Positions 44,244 to 53,558 are shown, counted from the stretch's first letter. The stretch is DNA of 64,000 nt from Nocardia cyriacigeorgica (GCF_005863245.1 NZ_VBUT01000006.1:62001-126000), one strand, 5' to 3'. Program-made: numbers and translations. Notes: generated by a model from the sequence alone, not told the origin.

Positions 44244-45866
44244 ATGACGGCGGATCGGTTGATCGCTGGACGGTATCGGCTCACGGATCCGATCGGCACG
44301 GGCGCGATGGGCGTGGTGTGGCGCGCCACCGACGTCCGGTTGCGGCGCACGGTGGCCGTCAAGCAGGTGCTGCTCGGTCCCGGCCTCACCCGCGAGGCCG
44401 CGCTCGAGGCGAAGCTGCGCGCCAAGCGTGAGGGCCGGATCGCGGCACGGCTGCACCATCCGAACGCGATCACCGTCTTCGACGTCGTCGAGGAAGACGA
44501 ACAGCCCTGGCTGGTCATGGAGTACATGGACGCGCCGAGCCTGGCGGCCAAACTCGCCGGTGGACGCACCCTGCCCGCCATGGAGGTCGCCAAGATCGGC
44601 GCCCAAGCCGCCGCGGCCCTGGCCGCCGCCCATGATGCCGGCATCGTGCACCGTGACGTGAAACCCGCCAACCTGCTGGTGGCCGACGACGGCACGGTGA
44701 AGATCACCGACTTCGGCATCTCCCGCGCCGTCGGCGACGTCACCGTCACCGCGACCGGCTTCCTCGCCGGAACCCCCGCCTACCTCGCGCCCGAGGTCGC
44801 GCGCGGGGAGAACCCCGAACCCGCCTCCGACGTGTTCGCGCTCGGCTCGACGCTGTACGCGGCGGTCGAGGGCGCACCGCCCTTCGGCGAGGGCGACAAT
44901 CCGCTCGCGGTCCTGCACGCGGTGGCGCGCGCCCAGGTGCGGCCGCCGGAGAAGGCCGGCGATCTCGGGCCGGTGCTGATGCGGCTGCTGGCCGCCACCG
45001 TCGCCGAACGCCCGACCATGAAGGAAGCCCGGCGCGCGCTGGAAGACGTTGCGGCGGGCCGCAGCCCACGGGTGGCCGTTCCGGCCGCGACGAAGGTGCT
45101 CCCGCATCCGTCGGCGGCGGGGGCCGACAACGCGTCCGCGGCCACCCAGGCGGTGCCGCGTCCGTCTCCCGGACCGGCGCCGAGACCCGCGCCCAGCCGG
45201 CCGGGCATGGCCGCCGCGCCCGGCACGCTCCCCGCTGCGCCCGGCACAGTCTCGGGCGGGCCGGGGCCGTCCCGGTCGGGTTCGGGTCGTGGCCGGGTGA
45301 TCGCGCTGGTGGCGGCCGCGTCCGCGGGGGTCCTCGTGCTGGTGGCGCTGATCGCCGCCGCGGTCAACGGCGGGGGAGAGCCATCGGCGGGTGGGTCCGG
45401 ATCGCCGGCGGTGACCGCGGCGCAGCCCACGGTCGACGCCGTCGCCCCGGAGGATTCCGGCGAATCCTCCGGCGACGACGTCACCACCACGCCGTCGACC
45501 ACCACGACCTCGGCCACCCCCAGCTCGACCACGTCGACCCCCACCACGACCCCGGCCGGCCCGCCGACCCCGGAACGGGTGGTGCAATTCGTCAGCGGCT
45601 ACTACGGCATGCTGCCCGGCAACGCCGCCGCCGCCTGGTCCCAGCTCTCGCCCGCCTACCAGGCCCAGACCGGTTACAGCGACTACCTGAACTTCTGGTC
45701 CGGCATCAGCGCCGTCACCGTGCACAGCGTCACACCCAACGGGGACACCGGGGCGACGGTATCGCTGACCTATACCCTGAAGGACGGTTCGACCTCCACC
45801 GAGAGCCGGTGGATCCAGGTCGCCTCCGACAACGGGCGGTTGCTGATCGCCAATTCGGGACTGTAG
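44244..45866 (+). CDS. Transmembrane serine/threonine protein kinase (Pkn type)
   Basis: 540 residues. Kinase domain (about 8-265): GTGAMGVVWRA (Gly loop), VAVKQV (Lys), IVHRDVKPANLL (HRD), ITDFGISRA (DFG), GTPAYLAPEVA (APE). A Pro/Ala/Ser linker runs to one membrane helix (about 355-375; VIALVAAASAGVLVLVALI). Outside is a Thr/Ser/Pro-rich stalk and a ~90-residue sensor (RVVQFVSGYYGMLPGNAAAA, YSDYLNFWSGISAV), an NTF2-like module rather than PASTA repeats. GGAGGGG lies 8 bp before ATG 44244. It is followed 27 bp later by a HAD gene. Confidence 0.93.
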   Translation: MTADRLIAGRYRLTDPIGTGAMGVVWRATDVRLRRTVAVKQVLLGPGLTREAALEAKLRAKREGRIAARLHHPNAITVFDVVEEDEQPWLVMEYMDAPSLAAKLAGGRTLPAMEVAKIGAQAAAALAAAHDAGIVHRDVKPANLLVADDGTVKITDFGISRAVGDVTVTATGFLAGTPAYLAPEVARGENPEPASDVFALGSTLYAAVEGAPPFGEGDNPLAVLHAVARAQVRPPEKAGDLGPVLMRLLAATVAERPTMKEARRALEDVAAGRSPRVAVPAATKVLPHPSAAGADNASAATQAVPRPSPGPAPRPAPSRPGMAAAPGTLPAAPGTVSGGPGPSRSGSGRGRVIALVAAASAGVLVLVALIAAAVNGGGEPSAGGSGSPAVTAAQPTVDAVAPEDSGESSGDDVTTTPSTTTTSATPSSTTSTPTTTPAGPPTPERVVQFVSGYYGMLPGNAAAAWSQLSPAYQAQTGYSDYLNFWSGISAVTVHSVTPNGDTGATVSLTYTLKDGSTSTESRWIQVASDNGRLLIANSGL

Positions 45867-45893
45867 GGGGAACACGCAGAGGAGAGGATCCGG

Positions 45894-46580
45894 GTGAACA
45901 CGCGGCCGGCGGGCGTGCTGTGGGATATGGACGGCACACTGCTCGATTCGGAGAAACTGTGGGACATCGCCGTGCGCGACCTCGCCGTCGAGCTCGGCTC
46001 ACAGATGACCGATGAGCTGCGCCGGTCCTTGATCGGCGCCTCCGGTCCCAACGCGCTGCGCATCGTGTTCACCGGACTCGGCCTCGATCCGCGGCCGGAG
46101 GCGATGCGCGCCGCGGGGGAATTCCTCGAGCACCGTGTCACCGAGCTGATGGCGGAACCCATTCCGTGGCGGCCCGGCGCGAAGGACGCGCTGGCGATGG
46201 TGCGCGCGGCCGGACTGCCGAGCGCGCTGGTGACCAACACCAAGCGTTCGCTGGCCGAATTCGGCCTCGACACCCTGGGCCGGGAATACTTCGACGCCTC
46301 GGTCTGCGGCGACGAGGTGCCGCACGGCAAACCCGAACCCGACGTCTATCTGCGCGCGGCCGAGCTTCTCGGCCTCGATCCGAAAACCTGTGTGGCGGTG
46401 GAGGACTCGCCCACCGGCGTCGCGGCCGCCGAGGCCGCGGGCTGCGCGGTGCTCGTGGTGCCGTGTGAGATCGCGGTGCCCGACGCGCCGATCCGTACCC
46501 AGCGCGATTCTCTGGTCGCACTCACGATGGCGGACCTCGGTGAGGTGCTGAATACTCGGTATCCGGTGGGTCGGGGCTGA
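45894..46580 (+). CDS. HAD-IA family phosphatase (beta-phosphoglucomutase-like)
   Basis: 228 residues. Motif I GVLWDMDGTLLDSEKLW, motif II SALVTNTKRS, motif III Lys in GKPEPDVYLRAAELLG, motif IV CVAVEDSPTGVAAAEAAGC. This is the phosphatase branch close to beta-phosphoglucomutase; substrate unknown. GTG 45894 has GGAGAGG upstream. It could belong to the kinase transcript before it. Confidence 0.9.
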   Translation: MNTRPAGVLWDMDGTLLDSEKLWDIAVRDLAVELGSQMTDELRRSLIGASGPNALRIVFTGLGLDPRPEAMRAAGEFLEHRVTELMAEPIPWRPGAKDALAMVRAAGLPSALVTNTKRSLAEFGLDTLGREYFDASVCGDEVPHGKPEPDVYLRAAELLGLDPKTCVAVEDSPTGVAAAEAAGCAVLVVPCEIAVPDAPIRTQRDSLVALTMADLGEVLNTRYPVGRG

Positions 46581-46718
46581 GACGCTCCCACCGATTCACG
46601 GCTTCCGCGCAGGTCGAATGCGTTGCCGGACAACAAGACCGAACGGTCCGTGACGATTGTCACCGCCTATCTCAGGAAAACCCGGGCGTGTCGGGAATAG
46701 TCCGATAACAATGTCGTT

Positions 46719-47579
46719 ATGGCAGCGACGGTAGCCCTGGACGAGATCGTCGACACCACTCGCTTTCCGATCACCGACCCCGACAGCGCCGGTTGGCGCG
46801 CGGCGGTGGCGGCTGCGCGAGCCGACCTGGCGCAGGACGGATGCACCGTGCTGCGCGAATTCATCCGGCCGGAGCTACACGAGCGGCTGCGGGACCAAGG
46901 TGAACACATGGCCCCGCACGCCCACTATCAGGTCGAGCGGGTCAACGCCTACAACATTCCGCTCGATACCGAACTGCCCGAGGATCATCCGGGCCGCATC
47001 GTGCTCGAACGCGGCAACGCCTTCGTCCCGCGCGACCGGATCGACGCCGACGCACTGATCCACCAGCTCTACACCAGTCAGCTGTTCCAGCGGTTCGTCG
47101 CCGACTGCTTCGGCCTGCCCGGCCTGCACGAATTCGCCGACCCGCTGGCCGGTCTCGTACTCAACGTCGTCGCGCCCGGCATGTCGCACCCCTGGCATTT
47201 CGACACCAACGAGTACACCGTCAGCATGCTCACCCAGGCACCGGAGTCGGGCGGGGTCTTCGAATACTGCCCCGGCATCCGCTCCCCGCACGCGGAGAAC
47301 CTCGACGACGTGCGCGCGGTGCTCACCGGCTCCGGCGAGCACCTGATCCAGCGGCTCGAGCTGCGCCCGGGCGACCTGCAACTGTTCCAGGGCCGTTACT
47401 CCCTGCACCGGGTCTCCCCGGTGAGCGGCCGCACCCAACGGCATACGGCGATCTTCGCCTACAGCGACCGACCAGGTGTCATCGGCACCGTGGAACGCAC
47501 CCGCCAGCTCTTCGGGCGGGTGCTGTCGGACCATCACGCCGCGGCCGACGCCGTCCGTGGCGACCGGCTACTCGACTGA
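46719..47579 (+). CDS. 2-oxoglutarate/Fe(II)-dependent oxygenase (BesD/HalD-related, hydroxylase-type)
   Basis: 286 residues. Double-stranded beta-helix with the iron triad: HPWHFDTNEYTVSMLTQ gives HxD, and the distal His is in RYSLHRVSPVSG; the 2-oxoglutarate Arg is probably in SGRTQRHTAIF. Surrounding blocks (ADPLAGLVLNVVAPGM, ESGGVFEYCPGI) resemble the family that contains the free-lysine halogenase BesD. Here the Asp is kept, whereas halogenases have Gly, so it should hydroxylate, desaturate or demethylate. It opens a three-gene operon with a methyltransferase (30-bp gap) and a carnitine-acyltransferase-like gene. ATG 46719; a GATAAC -10-like element lies close upstream. Confidence 0.88.
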   Translation: MAATVALDEIVDTTRFPITDPDSAGWRAAVAAARADLAQDGCTVLREFIRPELHERLRDQGEHMAPHAHYQVERVNAYNIPLDTELPEDHPGRIVLERGNAFVPRDRIDADALIHQLYTSQLFQRFVADCFGLPGLHEFADPLAGLVLNVVAPGMSHPWHFDTNEYTVSMLTQAPESGGVFEYCPGIRSPHAENLDDVRAVLTGSGEHLIQRLELRPGDLQLFQGRYSLHRVSPVSGRTQRHTAIFAYSDRPGVIGTVERTRQLFGRVLSDHHAAADAVRGDRLLD

Positions 47580-47609
47580 GCAGCGCAGTTCGACCCGAGA
47601 GGAACCATC

Positions 47610-48416
47610 GTGTCCGTGCCTATGCACACCACCGGGAAAGCCTCCTTCGACGACATCTACGACCGCCCCGATCCGCGCGCCTACTACGCGCGCATGGCCG
47701 AATTGGATTACTGCATACCGCAGTTGGCCAAGCCGCATTTCGAACAGCAGCTCGCCGAATACCGCGACGCCACCGGGGTCAGCGCGCCCACCGTGCTCGA
47801 TATCGGCTGCTCCTACGGCGTCAACGCGGCCCTGCTGCGGCTGGACACGACCATCGAGGAGCTGGGGGAGTACTACCGCACGGCCGACGCCGACGATCCG
47901 GCCGCGCTGATCGCCCTGGACCGGGCGCGCCTCGCCGCCGACGACACGCGACCGGAGGTCCGCTTCGTCGGCATGGATGCCTCGCGTCCGGCCCTGGACT
48001 ACGCCCACGCGGCCGGCTTGCTGCACGACATCGTGCACGCCGACCTCGAGGCCGCGGACCCCACCGACGAGCAGCGCGCGATCCTGGCCGCCGCCGATCT
48101 GGTGATCTCGACCGGCTGTATCGGCTACGTCACCGAGAAGACCCTGCTGCGGGTGGCCACCGCCGATCCCGACCGCAGGCCGTGGATGGCACACTTCGTG
48201 TTGCGCATGTACGGCTTCGACGCGATCGAGGGCGAGCTGGCGGCCCTCGGCTACCGCACCGAACGGATGCCAGGCGATTTCGCGCAGCGCCGCTTCGCCT
48301 CCGATGCCGAACAGGCGCGGGTGTTGAATACTCTGTCCGCCAACGGAATCGATCCGACCGACCGGGAAGACAGCGGCTGGCTCTACGCCAACCTCTACAT
48401 CTCCCGCCCCGCCTGA
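47610..48416 (+). CDS. Class I SAM-dependent methyltransferase
   Basis: 268 residues. Motif I VLDIGCSYGVNAALLRL, VRFVGMDASRPALDYA (motif II acidic residue), VISTGCIGYVTEKTL (motif IV region). The last 90 residues (WMAHFVLRMYGFDAIEGELAA) form the substrate cover. The substrate is unknown; its place between an oxygenase and a carnitine-type acyltransferase suggests methylation of a small amino-acid- or betaine-like compound. GTG 47610 has GAGAGGAACC upstream; an ATG at 47622 is an alternative. Confidence 0.87.
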   Translation: MSVPMHTTGKASFDDIYDRPDPRAYYARMAELDYCIPQLAKPHFEQQLAEYRDATGVSAPTVLDIGCSYGVNAALLRLDTTIEELGEYYRTADADDPAALIALDRARLAADDTRPEVRFVGMDASRPALDYAHAAGLLHDIVHADLEAADPTDEQRAILAAADLVISTGCIGYVTEKTLLRVATADPDRRPWMAHFVLRMYGFDAIEGELAALGYRTERMPGDFAQRRFASDAEQARVLNTLSANGIDPTDREDSGWLYANLYISRPA

Positions 48417-48442
48417 CATCGACTCACACCGAGGAATCAGAC

Positions 48443-50257
48443 TTGACCGAACGCACGTTTGCCGCCGAGGACCAGCTGCCCCGGGTGCCGCTACCGACAC
48501 TGGACGACAGCTGTACCCGGTTCATCGAATGGTGCACACCGCTGCTGACCGCCGACGAACTGGCCGCCACCGAGGCCGCCGTCGCCGATCTGCTGCGCCC
48601 CGGCGGCCCGGGCCGCACCCTGGATGCCGCGTTGCGCGCCTACGACGCCACGCCCGGCGTCGGCAGCTGGCTCGACGAGTTCTGGCCGTCGCGGTATCTG
48701 GGCCGGCGCGACCGGATCGCGCTCAACGCCAACTTCTTCTTCCTGTTCCGCGACGACACCACGCTGGCGACGTCGACCGGGCCCGGGCAGGTGGAGCGGG
48801 CGGCGGGCATCGTCAGCGCTGCCGTCGACTACAAGCTGGCGCTGGACCGGGAGGAGATCCCGCCGGTCACCCAGCGCGGGCAGCGGCTGTCGATGTGGCA
48901 GAACAAATACCTGTTCTCCGAGACCCGCATCCCGGGCGAGGAACAGGACACGGTGCGCGTGCCCTACAGCGACGAATGGCCGGGGCCCTCCGACGCGCGC
49001 CACATCCTGGTCTTCCACCGCGGCAGCATGTTCCGGATGGAGGTCATCGGGGCCGATGGCGCGCCACACAGCTTCGAGGACATCACCGACGGGCTGCGCG
49101 CGGTGCTCAAGGCCGGATCGAAATACGCCGCCACCGACACCGCCGTCGGGCACCTGACCACCCTGCCGCGGGCGGACTGGGCGCGCAGCCGGGCGGGTCT
49201 GCTGGCCGAACCGGTCAACGCCGCCGCCCTCGACACCATCGAGACCGCGCTGTTCTGCGTCTGCCTCGAGGATTTCGCTCCCCGCGACGAAACCCATGCC
49301 TGCGACATCCTGTTGCACGGCGACAGCGCCAACCGCTGGTTCGACAAGTCGGTGTCGTTCATCGTCTTCGCCGACGGCCAGGCGGGCATCAACGTCGAGC
49401 ACTGCGGGCTCGACGGCACCACCATCCTGTCGTTCGTCGACACCCTGCTGGAATCGACGGTCGCCGAACACGCCGAACGTTCCGGTGCCCGGCCGCAGGG
49501 GCTGCCGGTGGTGGAGCCGATCGAGTTCCGGCTCAGCGCCGCCCAGCGGGCCGAGATCGCCGCGGCGGGTGCGGCATTCGCCCGCTACGCCGCCGAGAAC
49601 GCCACCACCACGGTGTCGTTCGACGATTTCGGCACCGCGAAGGCCAAGCAGCTGGGCATCTCTCCGGACGCCTTCGCGCAGCTGAGCTATCAGCTGGCCC
49701 ACCGCCGCAGCAAGGGCCTCACCGGCGCCACCTACGAGTCCATCGCGACCCGCCAGTACCGCAACGGCCGCACCGAGGCCATGCGGGTGATCACGCCGGA
49801 GATGGTGGCCTTCGTCGACGCGATGGAAGACGCCTCCGCCGACACCGCGACCAAGCTCGCCGCCGCCAAGGCCGCCGCGGCCGCGCACGTGGCCAGGGCC
49901 AAGCAGTGCCAGTCCGGGCAGGCGCCGGAGCAGCACCTGTGGGAACTGGAGTGGATTCAGCGCCGCCGCGGCGCCGACCTGGGCGTCACCGAGCCCATCC
50001 CGCTCTACACCAGCCCCGGCTGGACGATCATGCGCGACGACTACCTGAGCACCAGCTCGGCGCCGTCGGTCAATATCCGGTACTTCGGTTTCGGCTCCAC
50101 CAGCTCCCGCTGCATCGGCGTCGCCTACGTGCTGCTGCCCGATCGCTGGAACCTCTACCTGGCCACCCCCGCGCCGGTCGCCGACCAGATGCACGCCTTC
50201 GCCACGTACCTGCGCACGGCGGTCGCCGATCTGGAAGCGCTGCTCGCCGCCCAGTGA
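48443..50257 (+). CDS. Choline/carnitine O-acyltransferase family enzyme
   Basis: 604 residues, the size of eukaryotic carnitine acetyltransferase. PRVPLPTLDDSCTRFIEWC is the family's opening motif (PxLPxPxLxxTxxxYL). The catalytic His is in GINVEHCGLDGT, and DYLSTSSAPSVNIRYFGFG is the carnitine-binding STS motif. These enzymes move acyl groups between CoA and carnitine or choline. They are uncommon in bacteria. The start is TTG 48443, with GAGGA 8 bp upstream; no ATG or GTG gives the motif. It ends the three-gene operon and has a 16-bp terminator hairpin behind it. Confidence 0.9.
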   Translation: MTERTFAAEDQLPRVPLPTLDDSCTRFIEWCTPLLTADELAATEAAVADLLRPGGPGRTLDAALRAYDATPGVGSWLDEFWPSRYLGRRDRIALNANFFFLFRDDTTLATSTGPGQVERAAGIVSAAVDYKLALDREEIPPVTQRGQRLSMWQNKYLFSETRIPGEEQDTVRVPYSDEWPGPSDARHILVFHRGSMFRMEVIGADGAPHSFEDITDGLRAVLKAGSKYAATDTAVGHLTTLPRADWARSRAGLLAEPVNAAALDTIETALFCVCLEDFAPRDETHACDILLHGDSANRWFDKSVSFIVFADGQAGINVEHCGLDGTTILSFVDTLLESTVAEHAERSGARPQGLPVVEPIEFRLSAAQRAEIAAAGAAFARYAAENATTTVSFDDFGTAKAKQLGISPDAFAQLSYQLAHRRSKGLTGATYESIATRQYRNGRTEAMRVITPEMVAFVDAMEDASADTATKLAAAKAAAAAHVARAKQCQSGQAPEQHLWELEWIQRRRGADLGVTEPIPLYTSPGWTIMRDDYLSTSSAPSVNIRYFGFGSTSSRCIGVAYVLLPDRWNLYLATPAPVADQMHAFATYLRTAVADLEALLAAQ

Positions 50258-50263
50258 CGTTCG

Positions 50264-50311
50264 GGTCGAGTGGCGTCCGGCGGCTGCCGGCCGGGCGGAC
50301 GCCACTCGACC
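50264..50311 (+). terminator. Terminator of the oxygenase-methyltransferase-acyltransferase operon
   Basis: Perfect 16-bp stem GGTCGAGTGGCGTCCG / CGGACGCCACTCGACC, 16-base loop. Confidence 0.93.
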
Positions 50312-50348
50312 GGAATCGGTTTGCGGGGGTCTGAAACAATAACCTCCC

Positions 50349-50612
50349 GTGAAGACTTTCGAGGCCCTGTTCGCCGAGCTCCAGGATCGTGCCGTCACCC
50401 GACCCGAGGGGTCGGGGACGGTGGCCGCGCTGGACGCCGGCGTGCATACCCAGGGCAAGAAGGTGCTCGAAGAGGCCGGTGAGGTGTGGCTGGCCGCCGA
50501 ACACGAGAGCGACGAATCGCTCGCCGAGGAGATCTCGCAGCTGCTGTACTGGGTGCAGGTGCTGATGGTGGGCCGCGGACTGCGGCTCGAGGACGTCTAC
50601 CGACATCTGTGA
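50349..50612 (+). CDS. hisE: Phosphoribosyl-ATP pyrophosphatase
   Basis: 87 residues, all-helical MazG-like fold: KTFEALFAELQDRA, GVHTQGKKVLEEAGEVWLA, EEISQLLYWVQVLMV. The EExxE...ExxD metal residues are present. It removes pyrophosphate from phosphoribosyl-ATP, the second step of histidine synthesis. GTG 50349. hisG follows 46 bp later, the mycobacterial arrangement. Confidence 0.95.
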   Translation: MKTFEALFAELQDRAVTRPEGSGTVAALDAGVHTQGKKVLEEAGEVWLAAEHESDESLAEEISQLLYWVQVLMVGRGLRLEDVYRHL

Positions 50613-50658
50613 CGTCCGCCCCGAATCCACCGTCATCCCTCCCGAAAGGACCCCTCCC

Positions 50659-51510
50659 ATGCTGCGCGTCGCAGTCCCCAACAAAGGCGCACTCTCCGAA
50701 TCGGCCGTGTCGATCCTGTCCGAGGCCGGTTACCGCAAGCGCACCGATTCCCGCGATCTGACCGTCCTGGACTTGGCCAACCAGGTGGAGTTCTTCTTCC
50801 TGCGGCCCAAGGACATCGCCATCTACGTCGGCTCCGGTGAACTCGATCTCGGCATCACCGGCCGCGATCTGGCCCTCGACTCGGCCGCGCCGGTGACCGA
50901 GCGGCTCGCCCTCGGTTTCGGCGGCTCCACCTTCCGCTACGCCGCCCCGGCCGGTCGTGACTGGACCGTCGAGGACCTCGCGGGCAAGCGCATCGCCACT
51001 TCCTACCCGAACCTGGTGCTGTCGGATCTGGCCAAGCGTGGCATCGAGGCCGAGGTGATCCGGCTCGACGGCGCGGTGGAGATCTCCATCCAGCTCGGCG
51101 TCGCCGACGCCATCGCCGACGTCGTCGGCTCCGGGCGCACCCTGCGTCAGCACAACCTGGTTGCCTTCGGCGCCTCGCTGTGCGATTCGGAGGGGGTGCT
51201 GATCGAGCGCGAGGGCTCCGACCGCGACGACAAGGCCCGCAACCAGCTCATCGACCGGGTCAAGGGCGTGGTGTTCGCCCAGCAGTACCTCATGCTGGAC
51301 TACGACTGCCCCAAGAGCCTGCTCGATCAGGCCGCCCAGATCACCCCCGGCCTGGAATCGCCCACCGTCTCCCCGCTCACCGACCCCGACTGGGTCGCCG
51401 TACGCGCGCTGGTGCCACGCAAACTGGGCAACTCGGTGATGGACCAGCTCGCCGACCTGGGTGCCAAGGCGATCCTGGCCACCGACATCCGGTCCTGCCG
51501 GGCTTTCTGA
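50659..51510 (+). CDS. hisG: ATP phosphoribosyltransferase (long form)
   Basis: 283 residues: LRVAVPNKGALSESAVSIL, LDLGITGRDLALDS, KRIATSYPNLV and GAVEISIQLGVADAIADVVGSG for the catalytic domains, and a C-terminal ACT-like regulatory domain (about 210-283; PLTDPDWVAVRALVPRKLG) that binds histidine. It starts histidine synthesis and is feedback-inhibited. ATG 50659 has GAAAGGA upstream. Confidence 0.97.
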   Translation: MLRVAVPNKGALSESAVSILSEAGYRKRTDSRDLTVLDLANQVEFFFLRPKDIAIYVGSGELDLGITGRDLALDSAAPVTERLALGFGGSTFRYAAPAGRDWTVEDLAGKRIATSYPNLVLSDLAKRGIEAEVIRLDGAVEISIQLGVADAIADVVGSGRTLRQHNLVAFGASLCDSEGVLIEREGSDRDDKARNQLIDRVKGVVFAQQYLMLDYDCPKSLLDQAAQITPGLESPTVSPLTDPDWVAVRALVPRKLGNSVMDQLADLGAKAILATDIRSCRAF

Positions 51511-51669
51511 GTGAAGGTCGGGCAGGCGCGGCGTCTCTCGGCCCCGCCTGTCCGATGGGCGGCGCCATCGGCCTCGGCCGATCCGGACCGCTGACGTCAC
51601 CGCTCTCCCGGAGGCGGCGAGGCCGGCTACCCAACCGGCCTCGGCGCTCGTCGACAGCATGTCGGAGCG

Positions 51670-51704
51670 GCGCGTATCCGGCTGCGGGGCAGTCGGATAC
51701 GCGC
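51670..51704. terminator. Bidirectional terminator between hisG and the RecB-like gene
   Basis: GCGCGTATCCG (51670-51680) pairs with CGGATACGCGC (51694-51704), 13-base loop. A second, weaker inverted repeat (GAGGCCGG/CCGGCCTC) lies closer to hisG, near 51617-51640. Confidence 0.8.
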
Positions 51705-51709
51705 GCGGC

Positions 51710-52615
51710 TCAGTCCGCGACCGACTCGGCGAAGATCTGCTCGGGAGATTCGGGTTCCTCCGGCCAGCCCGGATACGGCGGGGGAGTGCCGCCGTACTCC
51801 GGGCACAGGTGTTTGTAGTCGCAGAACCCGCACAGCCAGCTCTTGCTGGGTGGGAAGTCCCCGGTGCGGCCGGCTTCGCGGATGGCCTGCCACAGCGCGG
51901 TCAGGGTGCGTTCGAAGCGGGTGAGCTCTTCTTCGTCCGGCGTGTAGGTGAGGATCTGCTCGTCGGCCAAGTAGATCAGCCGCAGCTGAGCCGGGACGAC
52001 CCCACGGGTGCGCAGCATGACCAGGGCGTAGAACTTCAGCTGGAACAGCGCCTTGGTCTCCTGGGTCTCCCCGGGGGCGCGGCCGGTCTTGTAGTCCACC
52101 ACTCGTAGCTCACCGGTGGGCGCCATATCGATCCGGTCGACGAAACCGCGCAGCAGCACCCCGTCGGGCAGCTCCACCTCGACCCGGGATTCACACGACT
52201 CCGGATCGAATCCGGTCGGATCCTCCAGCCGGTAGTAGGCCCGCACCAGTGCGCGGACCTCGTCGAGAAACCCCTCCAGCTCGGCCTCGGCGATCAGCTC
52301 GGCCACCTCGGGACGCTCGGCCACCACCCGGGCCCACGCGCCGGGCGCGAGTGCTTCGGCCCGCTCGGGCATCCGTTCCGCCGCGGGCAGTCCGTAGAGA
52401 TCTTCCAGCACCGCGTGCACCACCGTGCCGCGCACCGCGTGCCGCGCCGGCGGCTCCGGAATCCGGTCGATCGCGCGTAACCGGTACTTGAGCGGGCACT
52501 GCTTGAAATCCATTGCCCGGGAAGGCGACAGCGCCGGACGGGACCGAACCGGCGCCGCGTCGGGGCGGGCCGCCGGTTCGGCGTCGGCAGGGGGCGTGGT
52601 CGCTGGTGCTGGCAT
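51710..52615 (-). CDS. RecB-family (Cas4/AddB-like) PD-(D/E)XK exonuclease
   Basis: About 301 residues. PALSPSRAMDFKQCPLKYRL opens the domain; RGTVVHAVLEDLYGL, the nuclease core LLRGFVDRIDMA...LRVVDYKTGRAP, and ALFQLKFYALVML follow. The first Cys (KQCP) and C-terminal LCGFCDYKHLCPEY make the four-Cys iron-sulfur pattern of Cas4/AddB nucleases. Mycobacterial equivalent: Rv2119. ATG 52615 is preferred to GTG 52645; neither has a good ribosome binding site. Divergent from trmI. Confidence 0.9.
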   Translation of the reverse strand: MPAPATTPPADAEPAARPDAAPVRSRPALSPSRAMDFKQCPLKYRLRAIDRIPEPPARHAVRGTVVHAVLEDLYGLPAAERMPERAEALAPGAWARVVAERPEVAELIAEAELEGFLDEVRALVRAYYRLEDPTGFDPESCESRVEVELPDGVLLRGFVDRIDMAPTGELRVVDYKTGRAPGETQETKALFQLKFYALVMLRTRGVVPAQLRLIYLADEQILTYTPDEEELTRFERTLTALWQAIREAGRTGDFPPSKSWLCGFCDYKHLCPEYGGTPPPYPGWPEEPESPEQIFAESVAD

Positions 52616-52694
52616 ACCTGGCAGGCTATCCGGCGGCACCGACACGGTGCCGTGAGACGGCAGCGACGATCAGAATTTCGCGGAACGGAGATAC

Positions 52695-53528
52695 ATGACG
52701 GCCAGACGGACCGGGCCATTCACCATCGGTGACCGGGTGCAGCTGACCGATGCCAAGGGCAGGTTGTACACCGTGCTCTTGGAGCCGGGCAAGGAGTTCC
52801 ACACCCATCGCGGCGGGATCAAGCACGACGACCTGATCGGCGCCGACGAGGGCAGCGTGGTGAACTCCACCAACGGCACTCCCTACCTCGCGCTGCGGCC
52901 GCTGCTGATCGACTACGTGCTCTCCATGCCGCGCGGGGCCGCGGTGATCTACCCGAAGGACGCCGCCCAGATCGTGCACGAGGGCGATATGTTCCCCGGC
53001 GCGCGCGTCCTCGAGGCCGGCGCGGGCTCCGGCGCGCTCACCTGTTCGCTACTACGGGCCGTCGGCCCCGAGGGCGAAGTGGTGTCGTACGAGATCCGCG
53101 AAGACCACGCCGAGCACGCCGTGCGCAACGTGGAGACCTTCTTCGGCGAACGTCCGGCGAACTGGTCGCTGACCGTCGGTGACGTCGCGAACTACGACGG
53201 CCCACAGGTCGACCGGGTAGTGCTCGACATGCTCGCACCCTGGGACGCGCTACCGGCGGTGTCCAAAGCGCTGGTCCCCGGCGGCGTGCTCATCGTCTAC
53301 GTGGCGACGGTGACGCAGCTGTCGAAAATCGTCGAGACGCTGCGCGAGCAACAATGCTGGACCGAGCCGCGCTCATGGGAGTCGATGGTGCGCGGCTGGC
53401 ATGTGGTGGGTCTTGCGGTGCGTCCCGAGCACCGGATGCAGGGCCACACCGCCTTCCTGGTGAGCGCCCGCAGGCTGGCCGAGGGCACGGTGACGCCGAA
53501 GCCCCAGCGCCGGCCCTCGAAGGGCTGA
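52695..53528 (+). CDS. trmI: tRNA (adenine-58-N1)-methyltransferase
   Basis: 277 residues. N-terminal beta domain (RTGPFTIGDRVQLTDAKGRL), linker PRGAAVIYPKDAAQIVHEGD, SAM motif I ARVLEAGAGSGALTCSLL, and VVLDMLAPWDALPAVSKALV with the catalytic Asp. It methylates A58 of tRNA as a tetramer; the mycobacterial Rv2118c is the model enzyme. CGGAG lies 4 bp before ATG 52695. Confidence 0.95.
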   Translation: MTARRTGPFTIGDRVQLTDAKGRLYTVLLEPGKEFHTHRGGIKHDDLIGADEGSVVNSTNGTPYLALRPLLIDYVLSMPRGAAVIYPKDAAQIVHEGDMFPGARVLEAGAGSGALTCSLLRAVGPEGEVVSYEIREDHAEHAVRNVETFFGERPANWSLTVGDVANYDGPQVDRVVLDMLAPWDALPAVSKALVPGGVLIVYVATVTQLSKIVETLREQQCWTEPRSWESMVRGWHVVGLAVRPEHRMQGHTAFLVSARRLAEGTVTPKPQRRPSKG

Positions 53529-53558
53529 CACCGGGGCTTCGGTGAGATGCGGTCCCGA

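Noticed and set aside
46719..47579. Radical halogenase (BesD-like)
   Set aside because: The iron motif keeps Asp (HFD) where halogenases have Gly or Ala, so halogenation is not supported.
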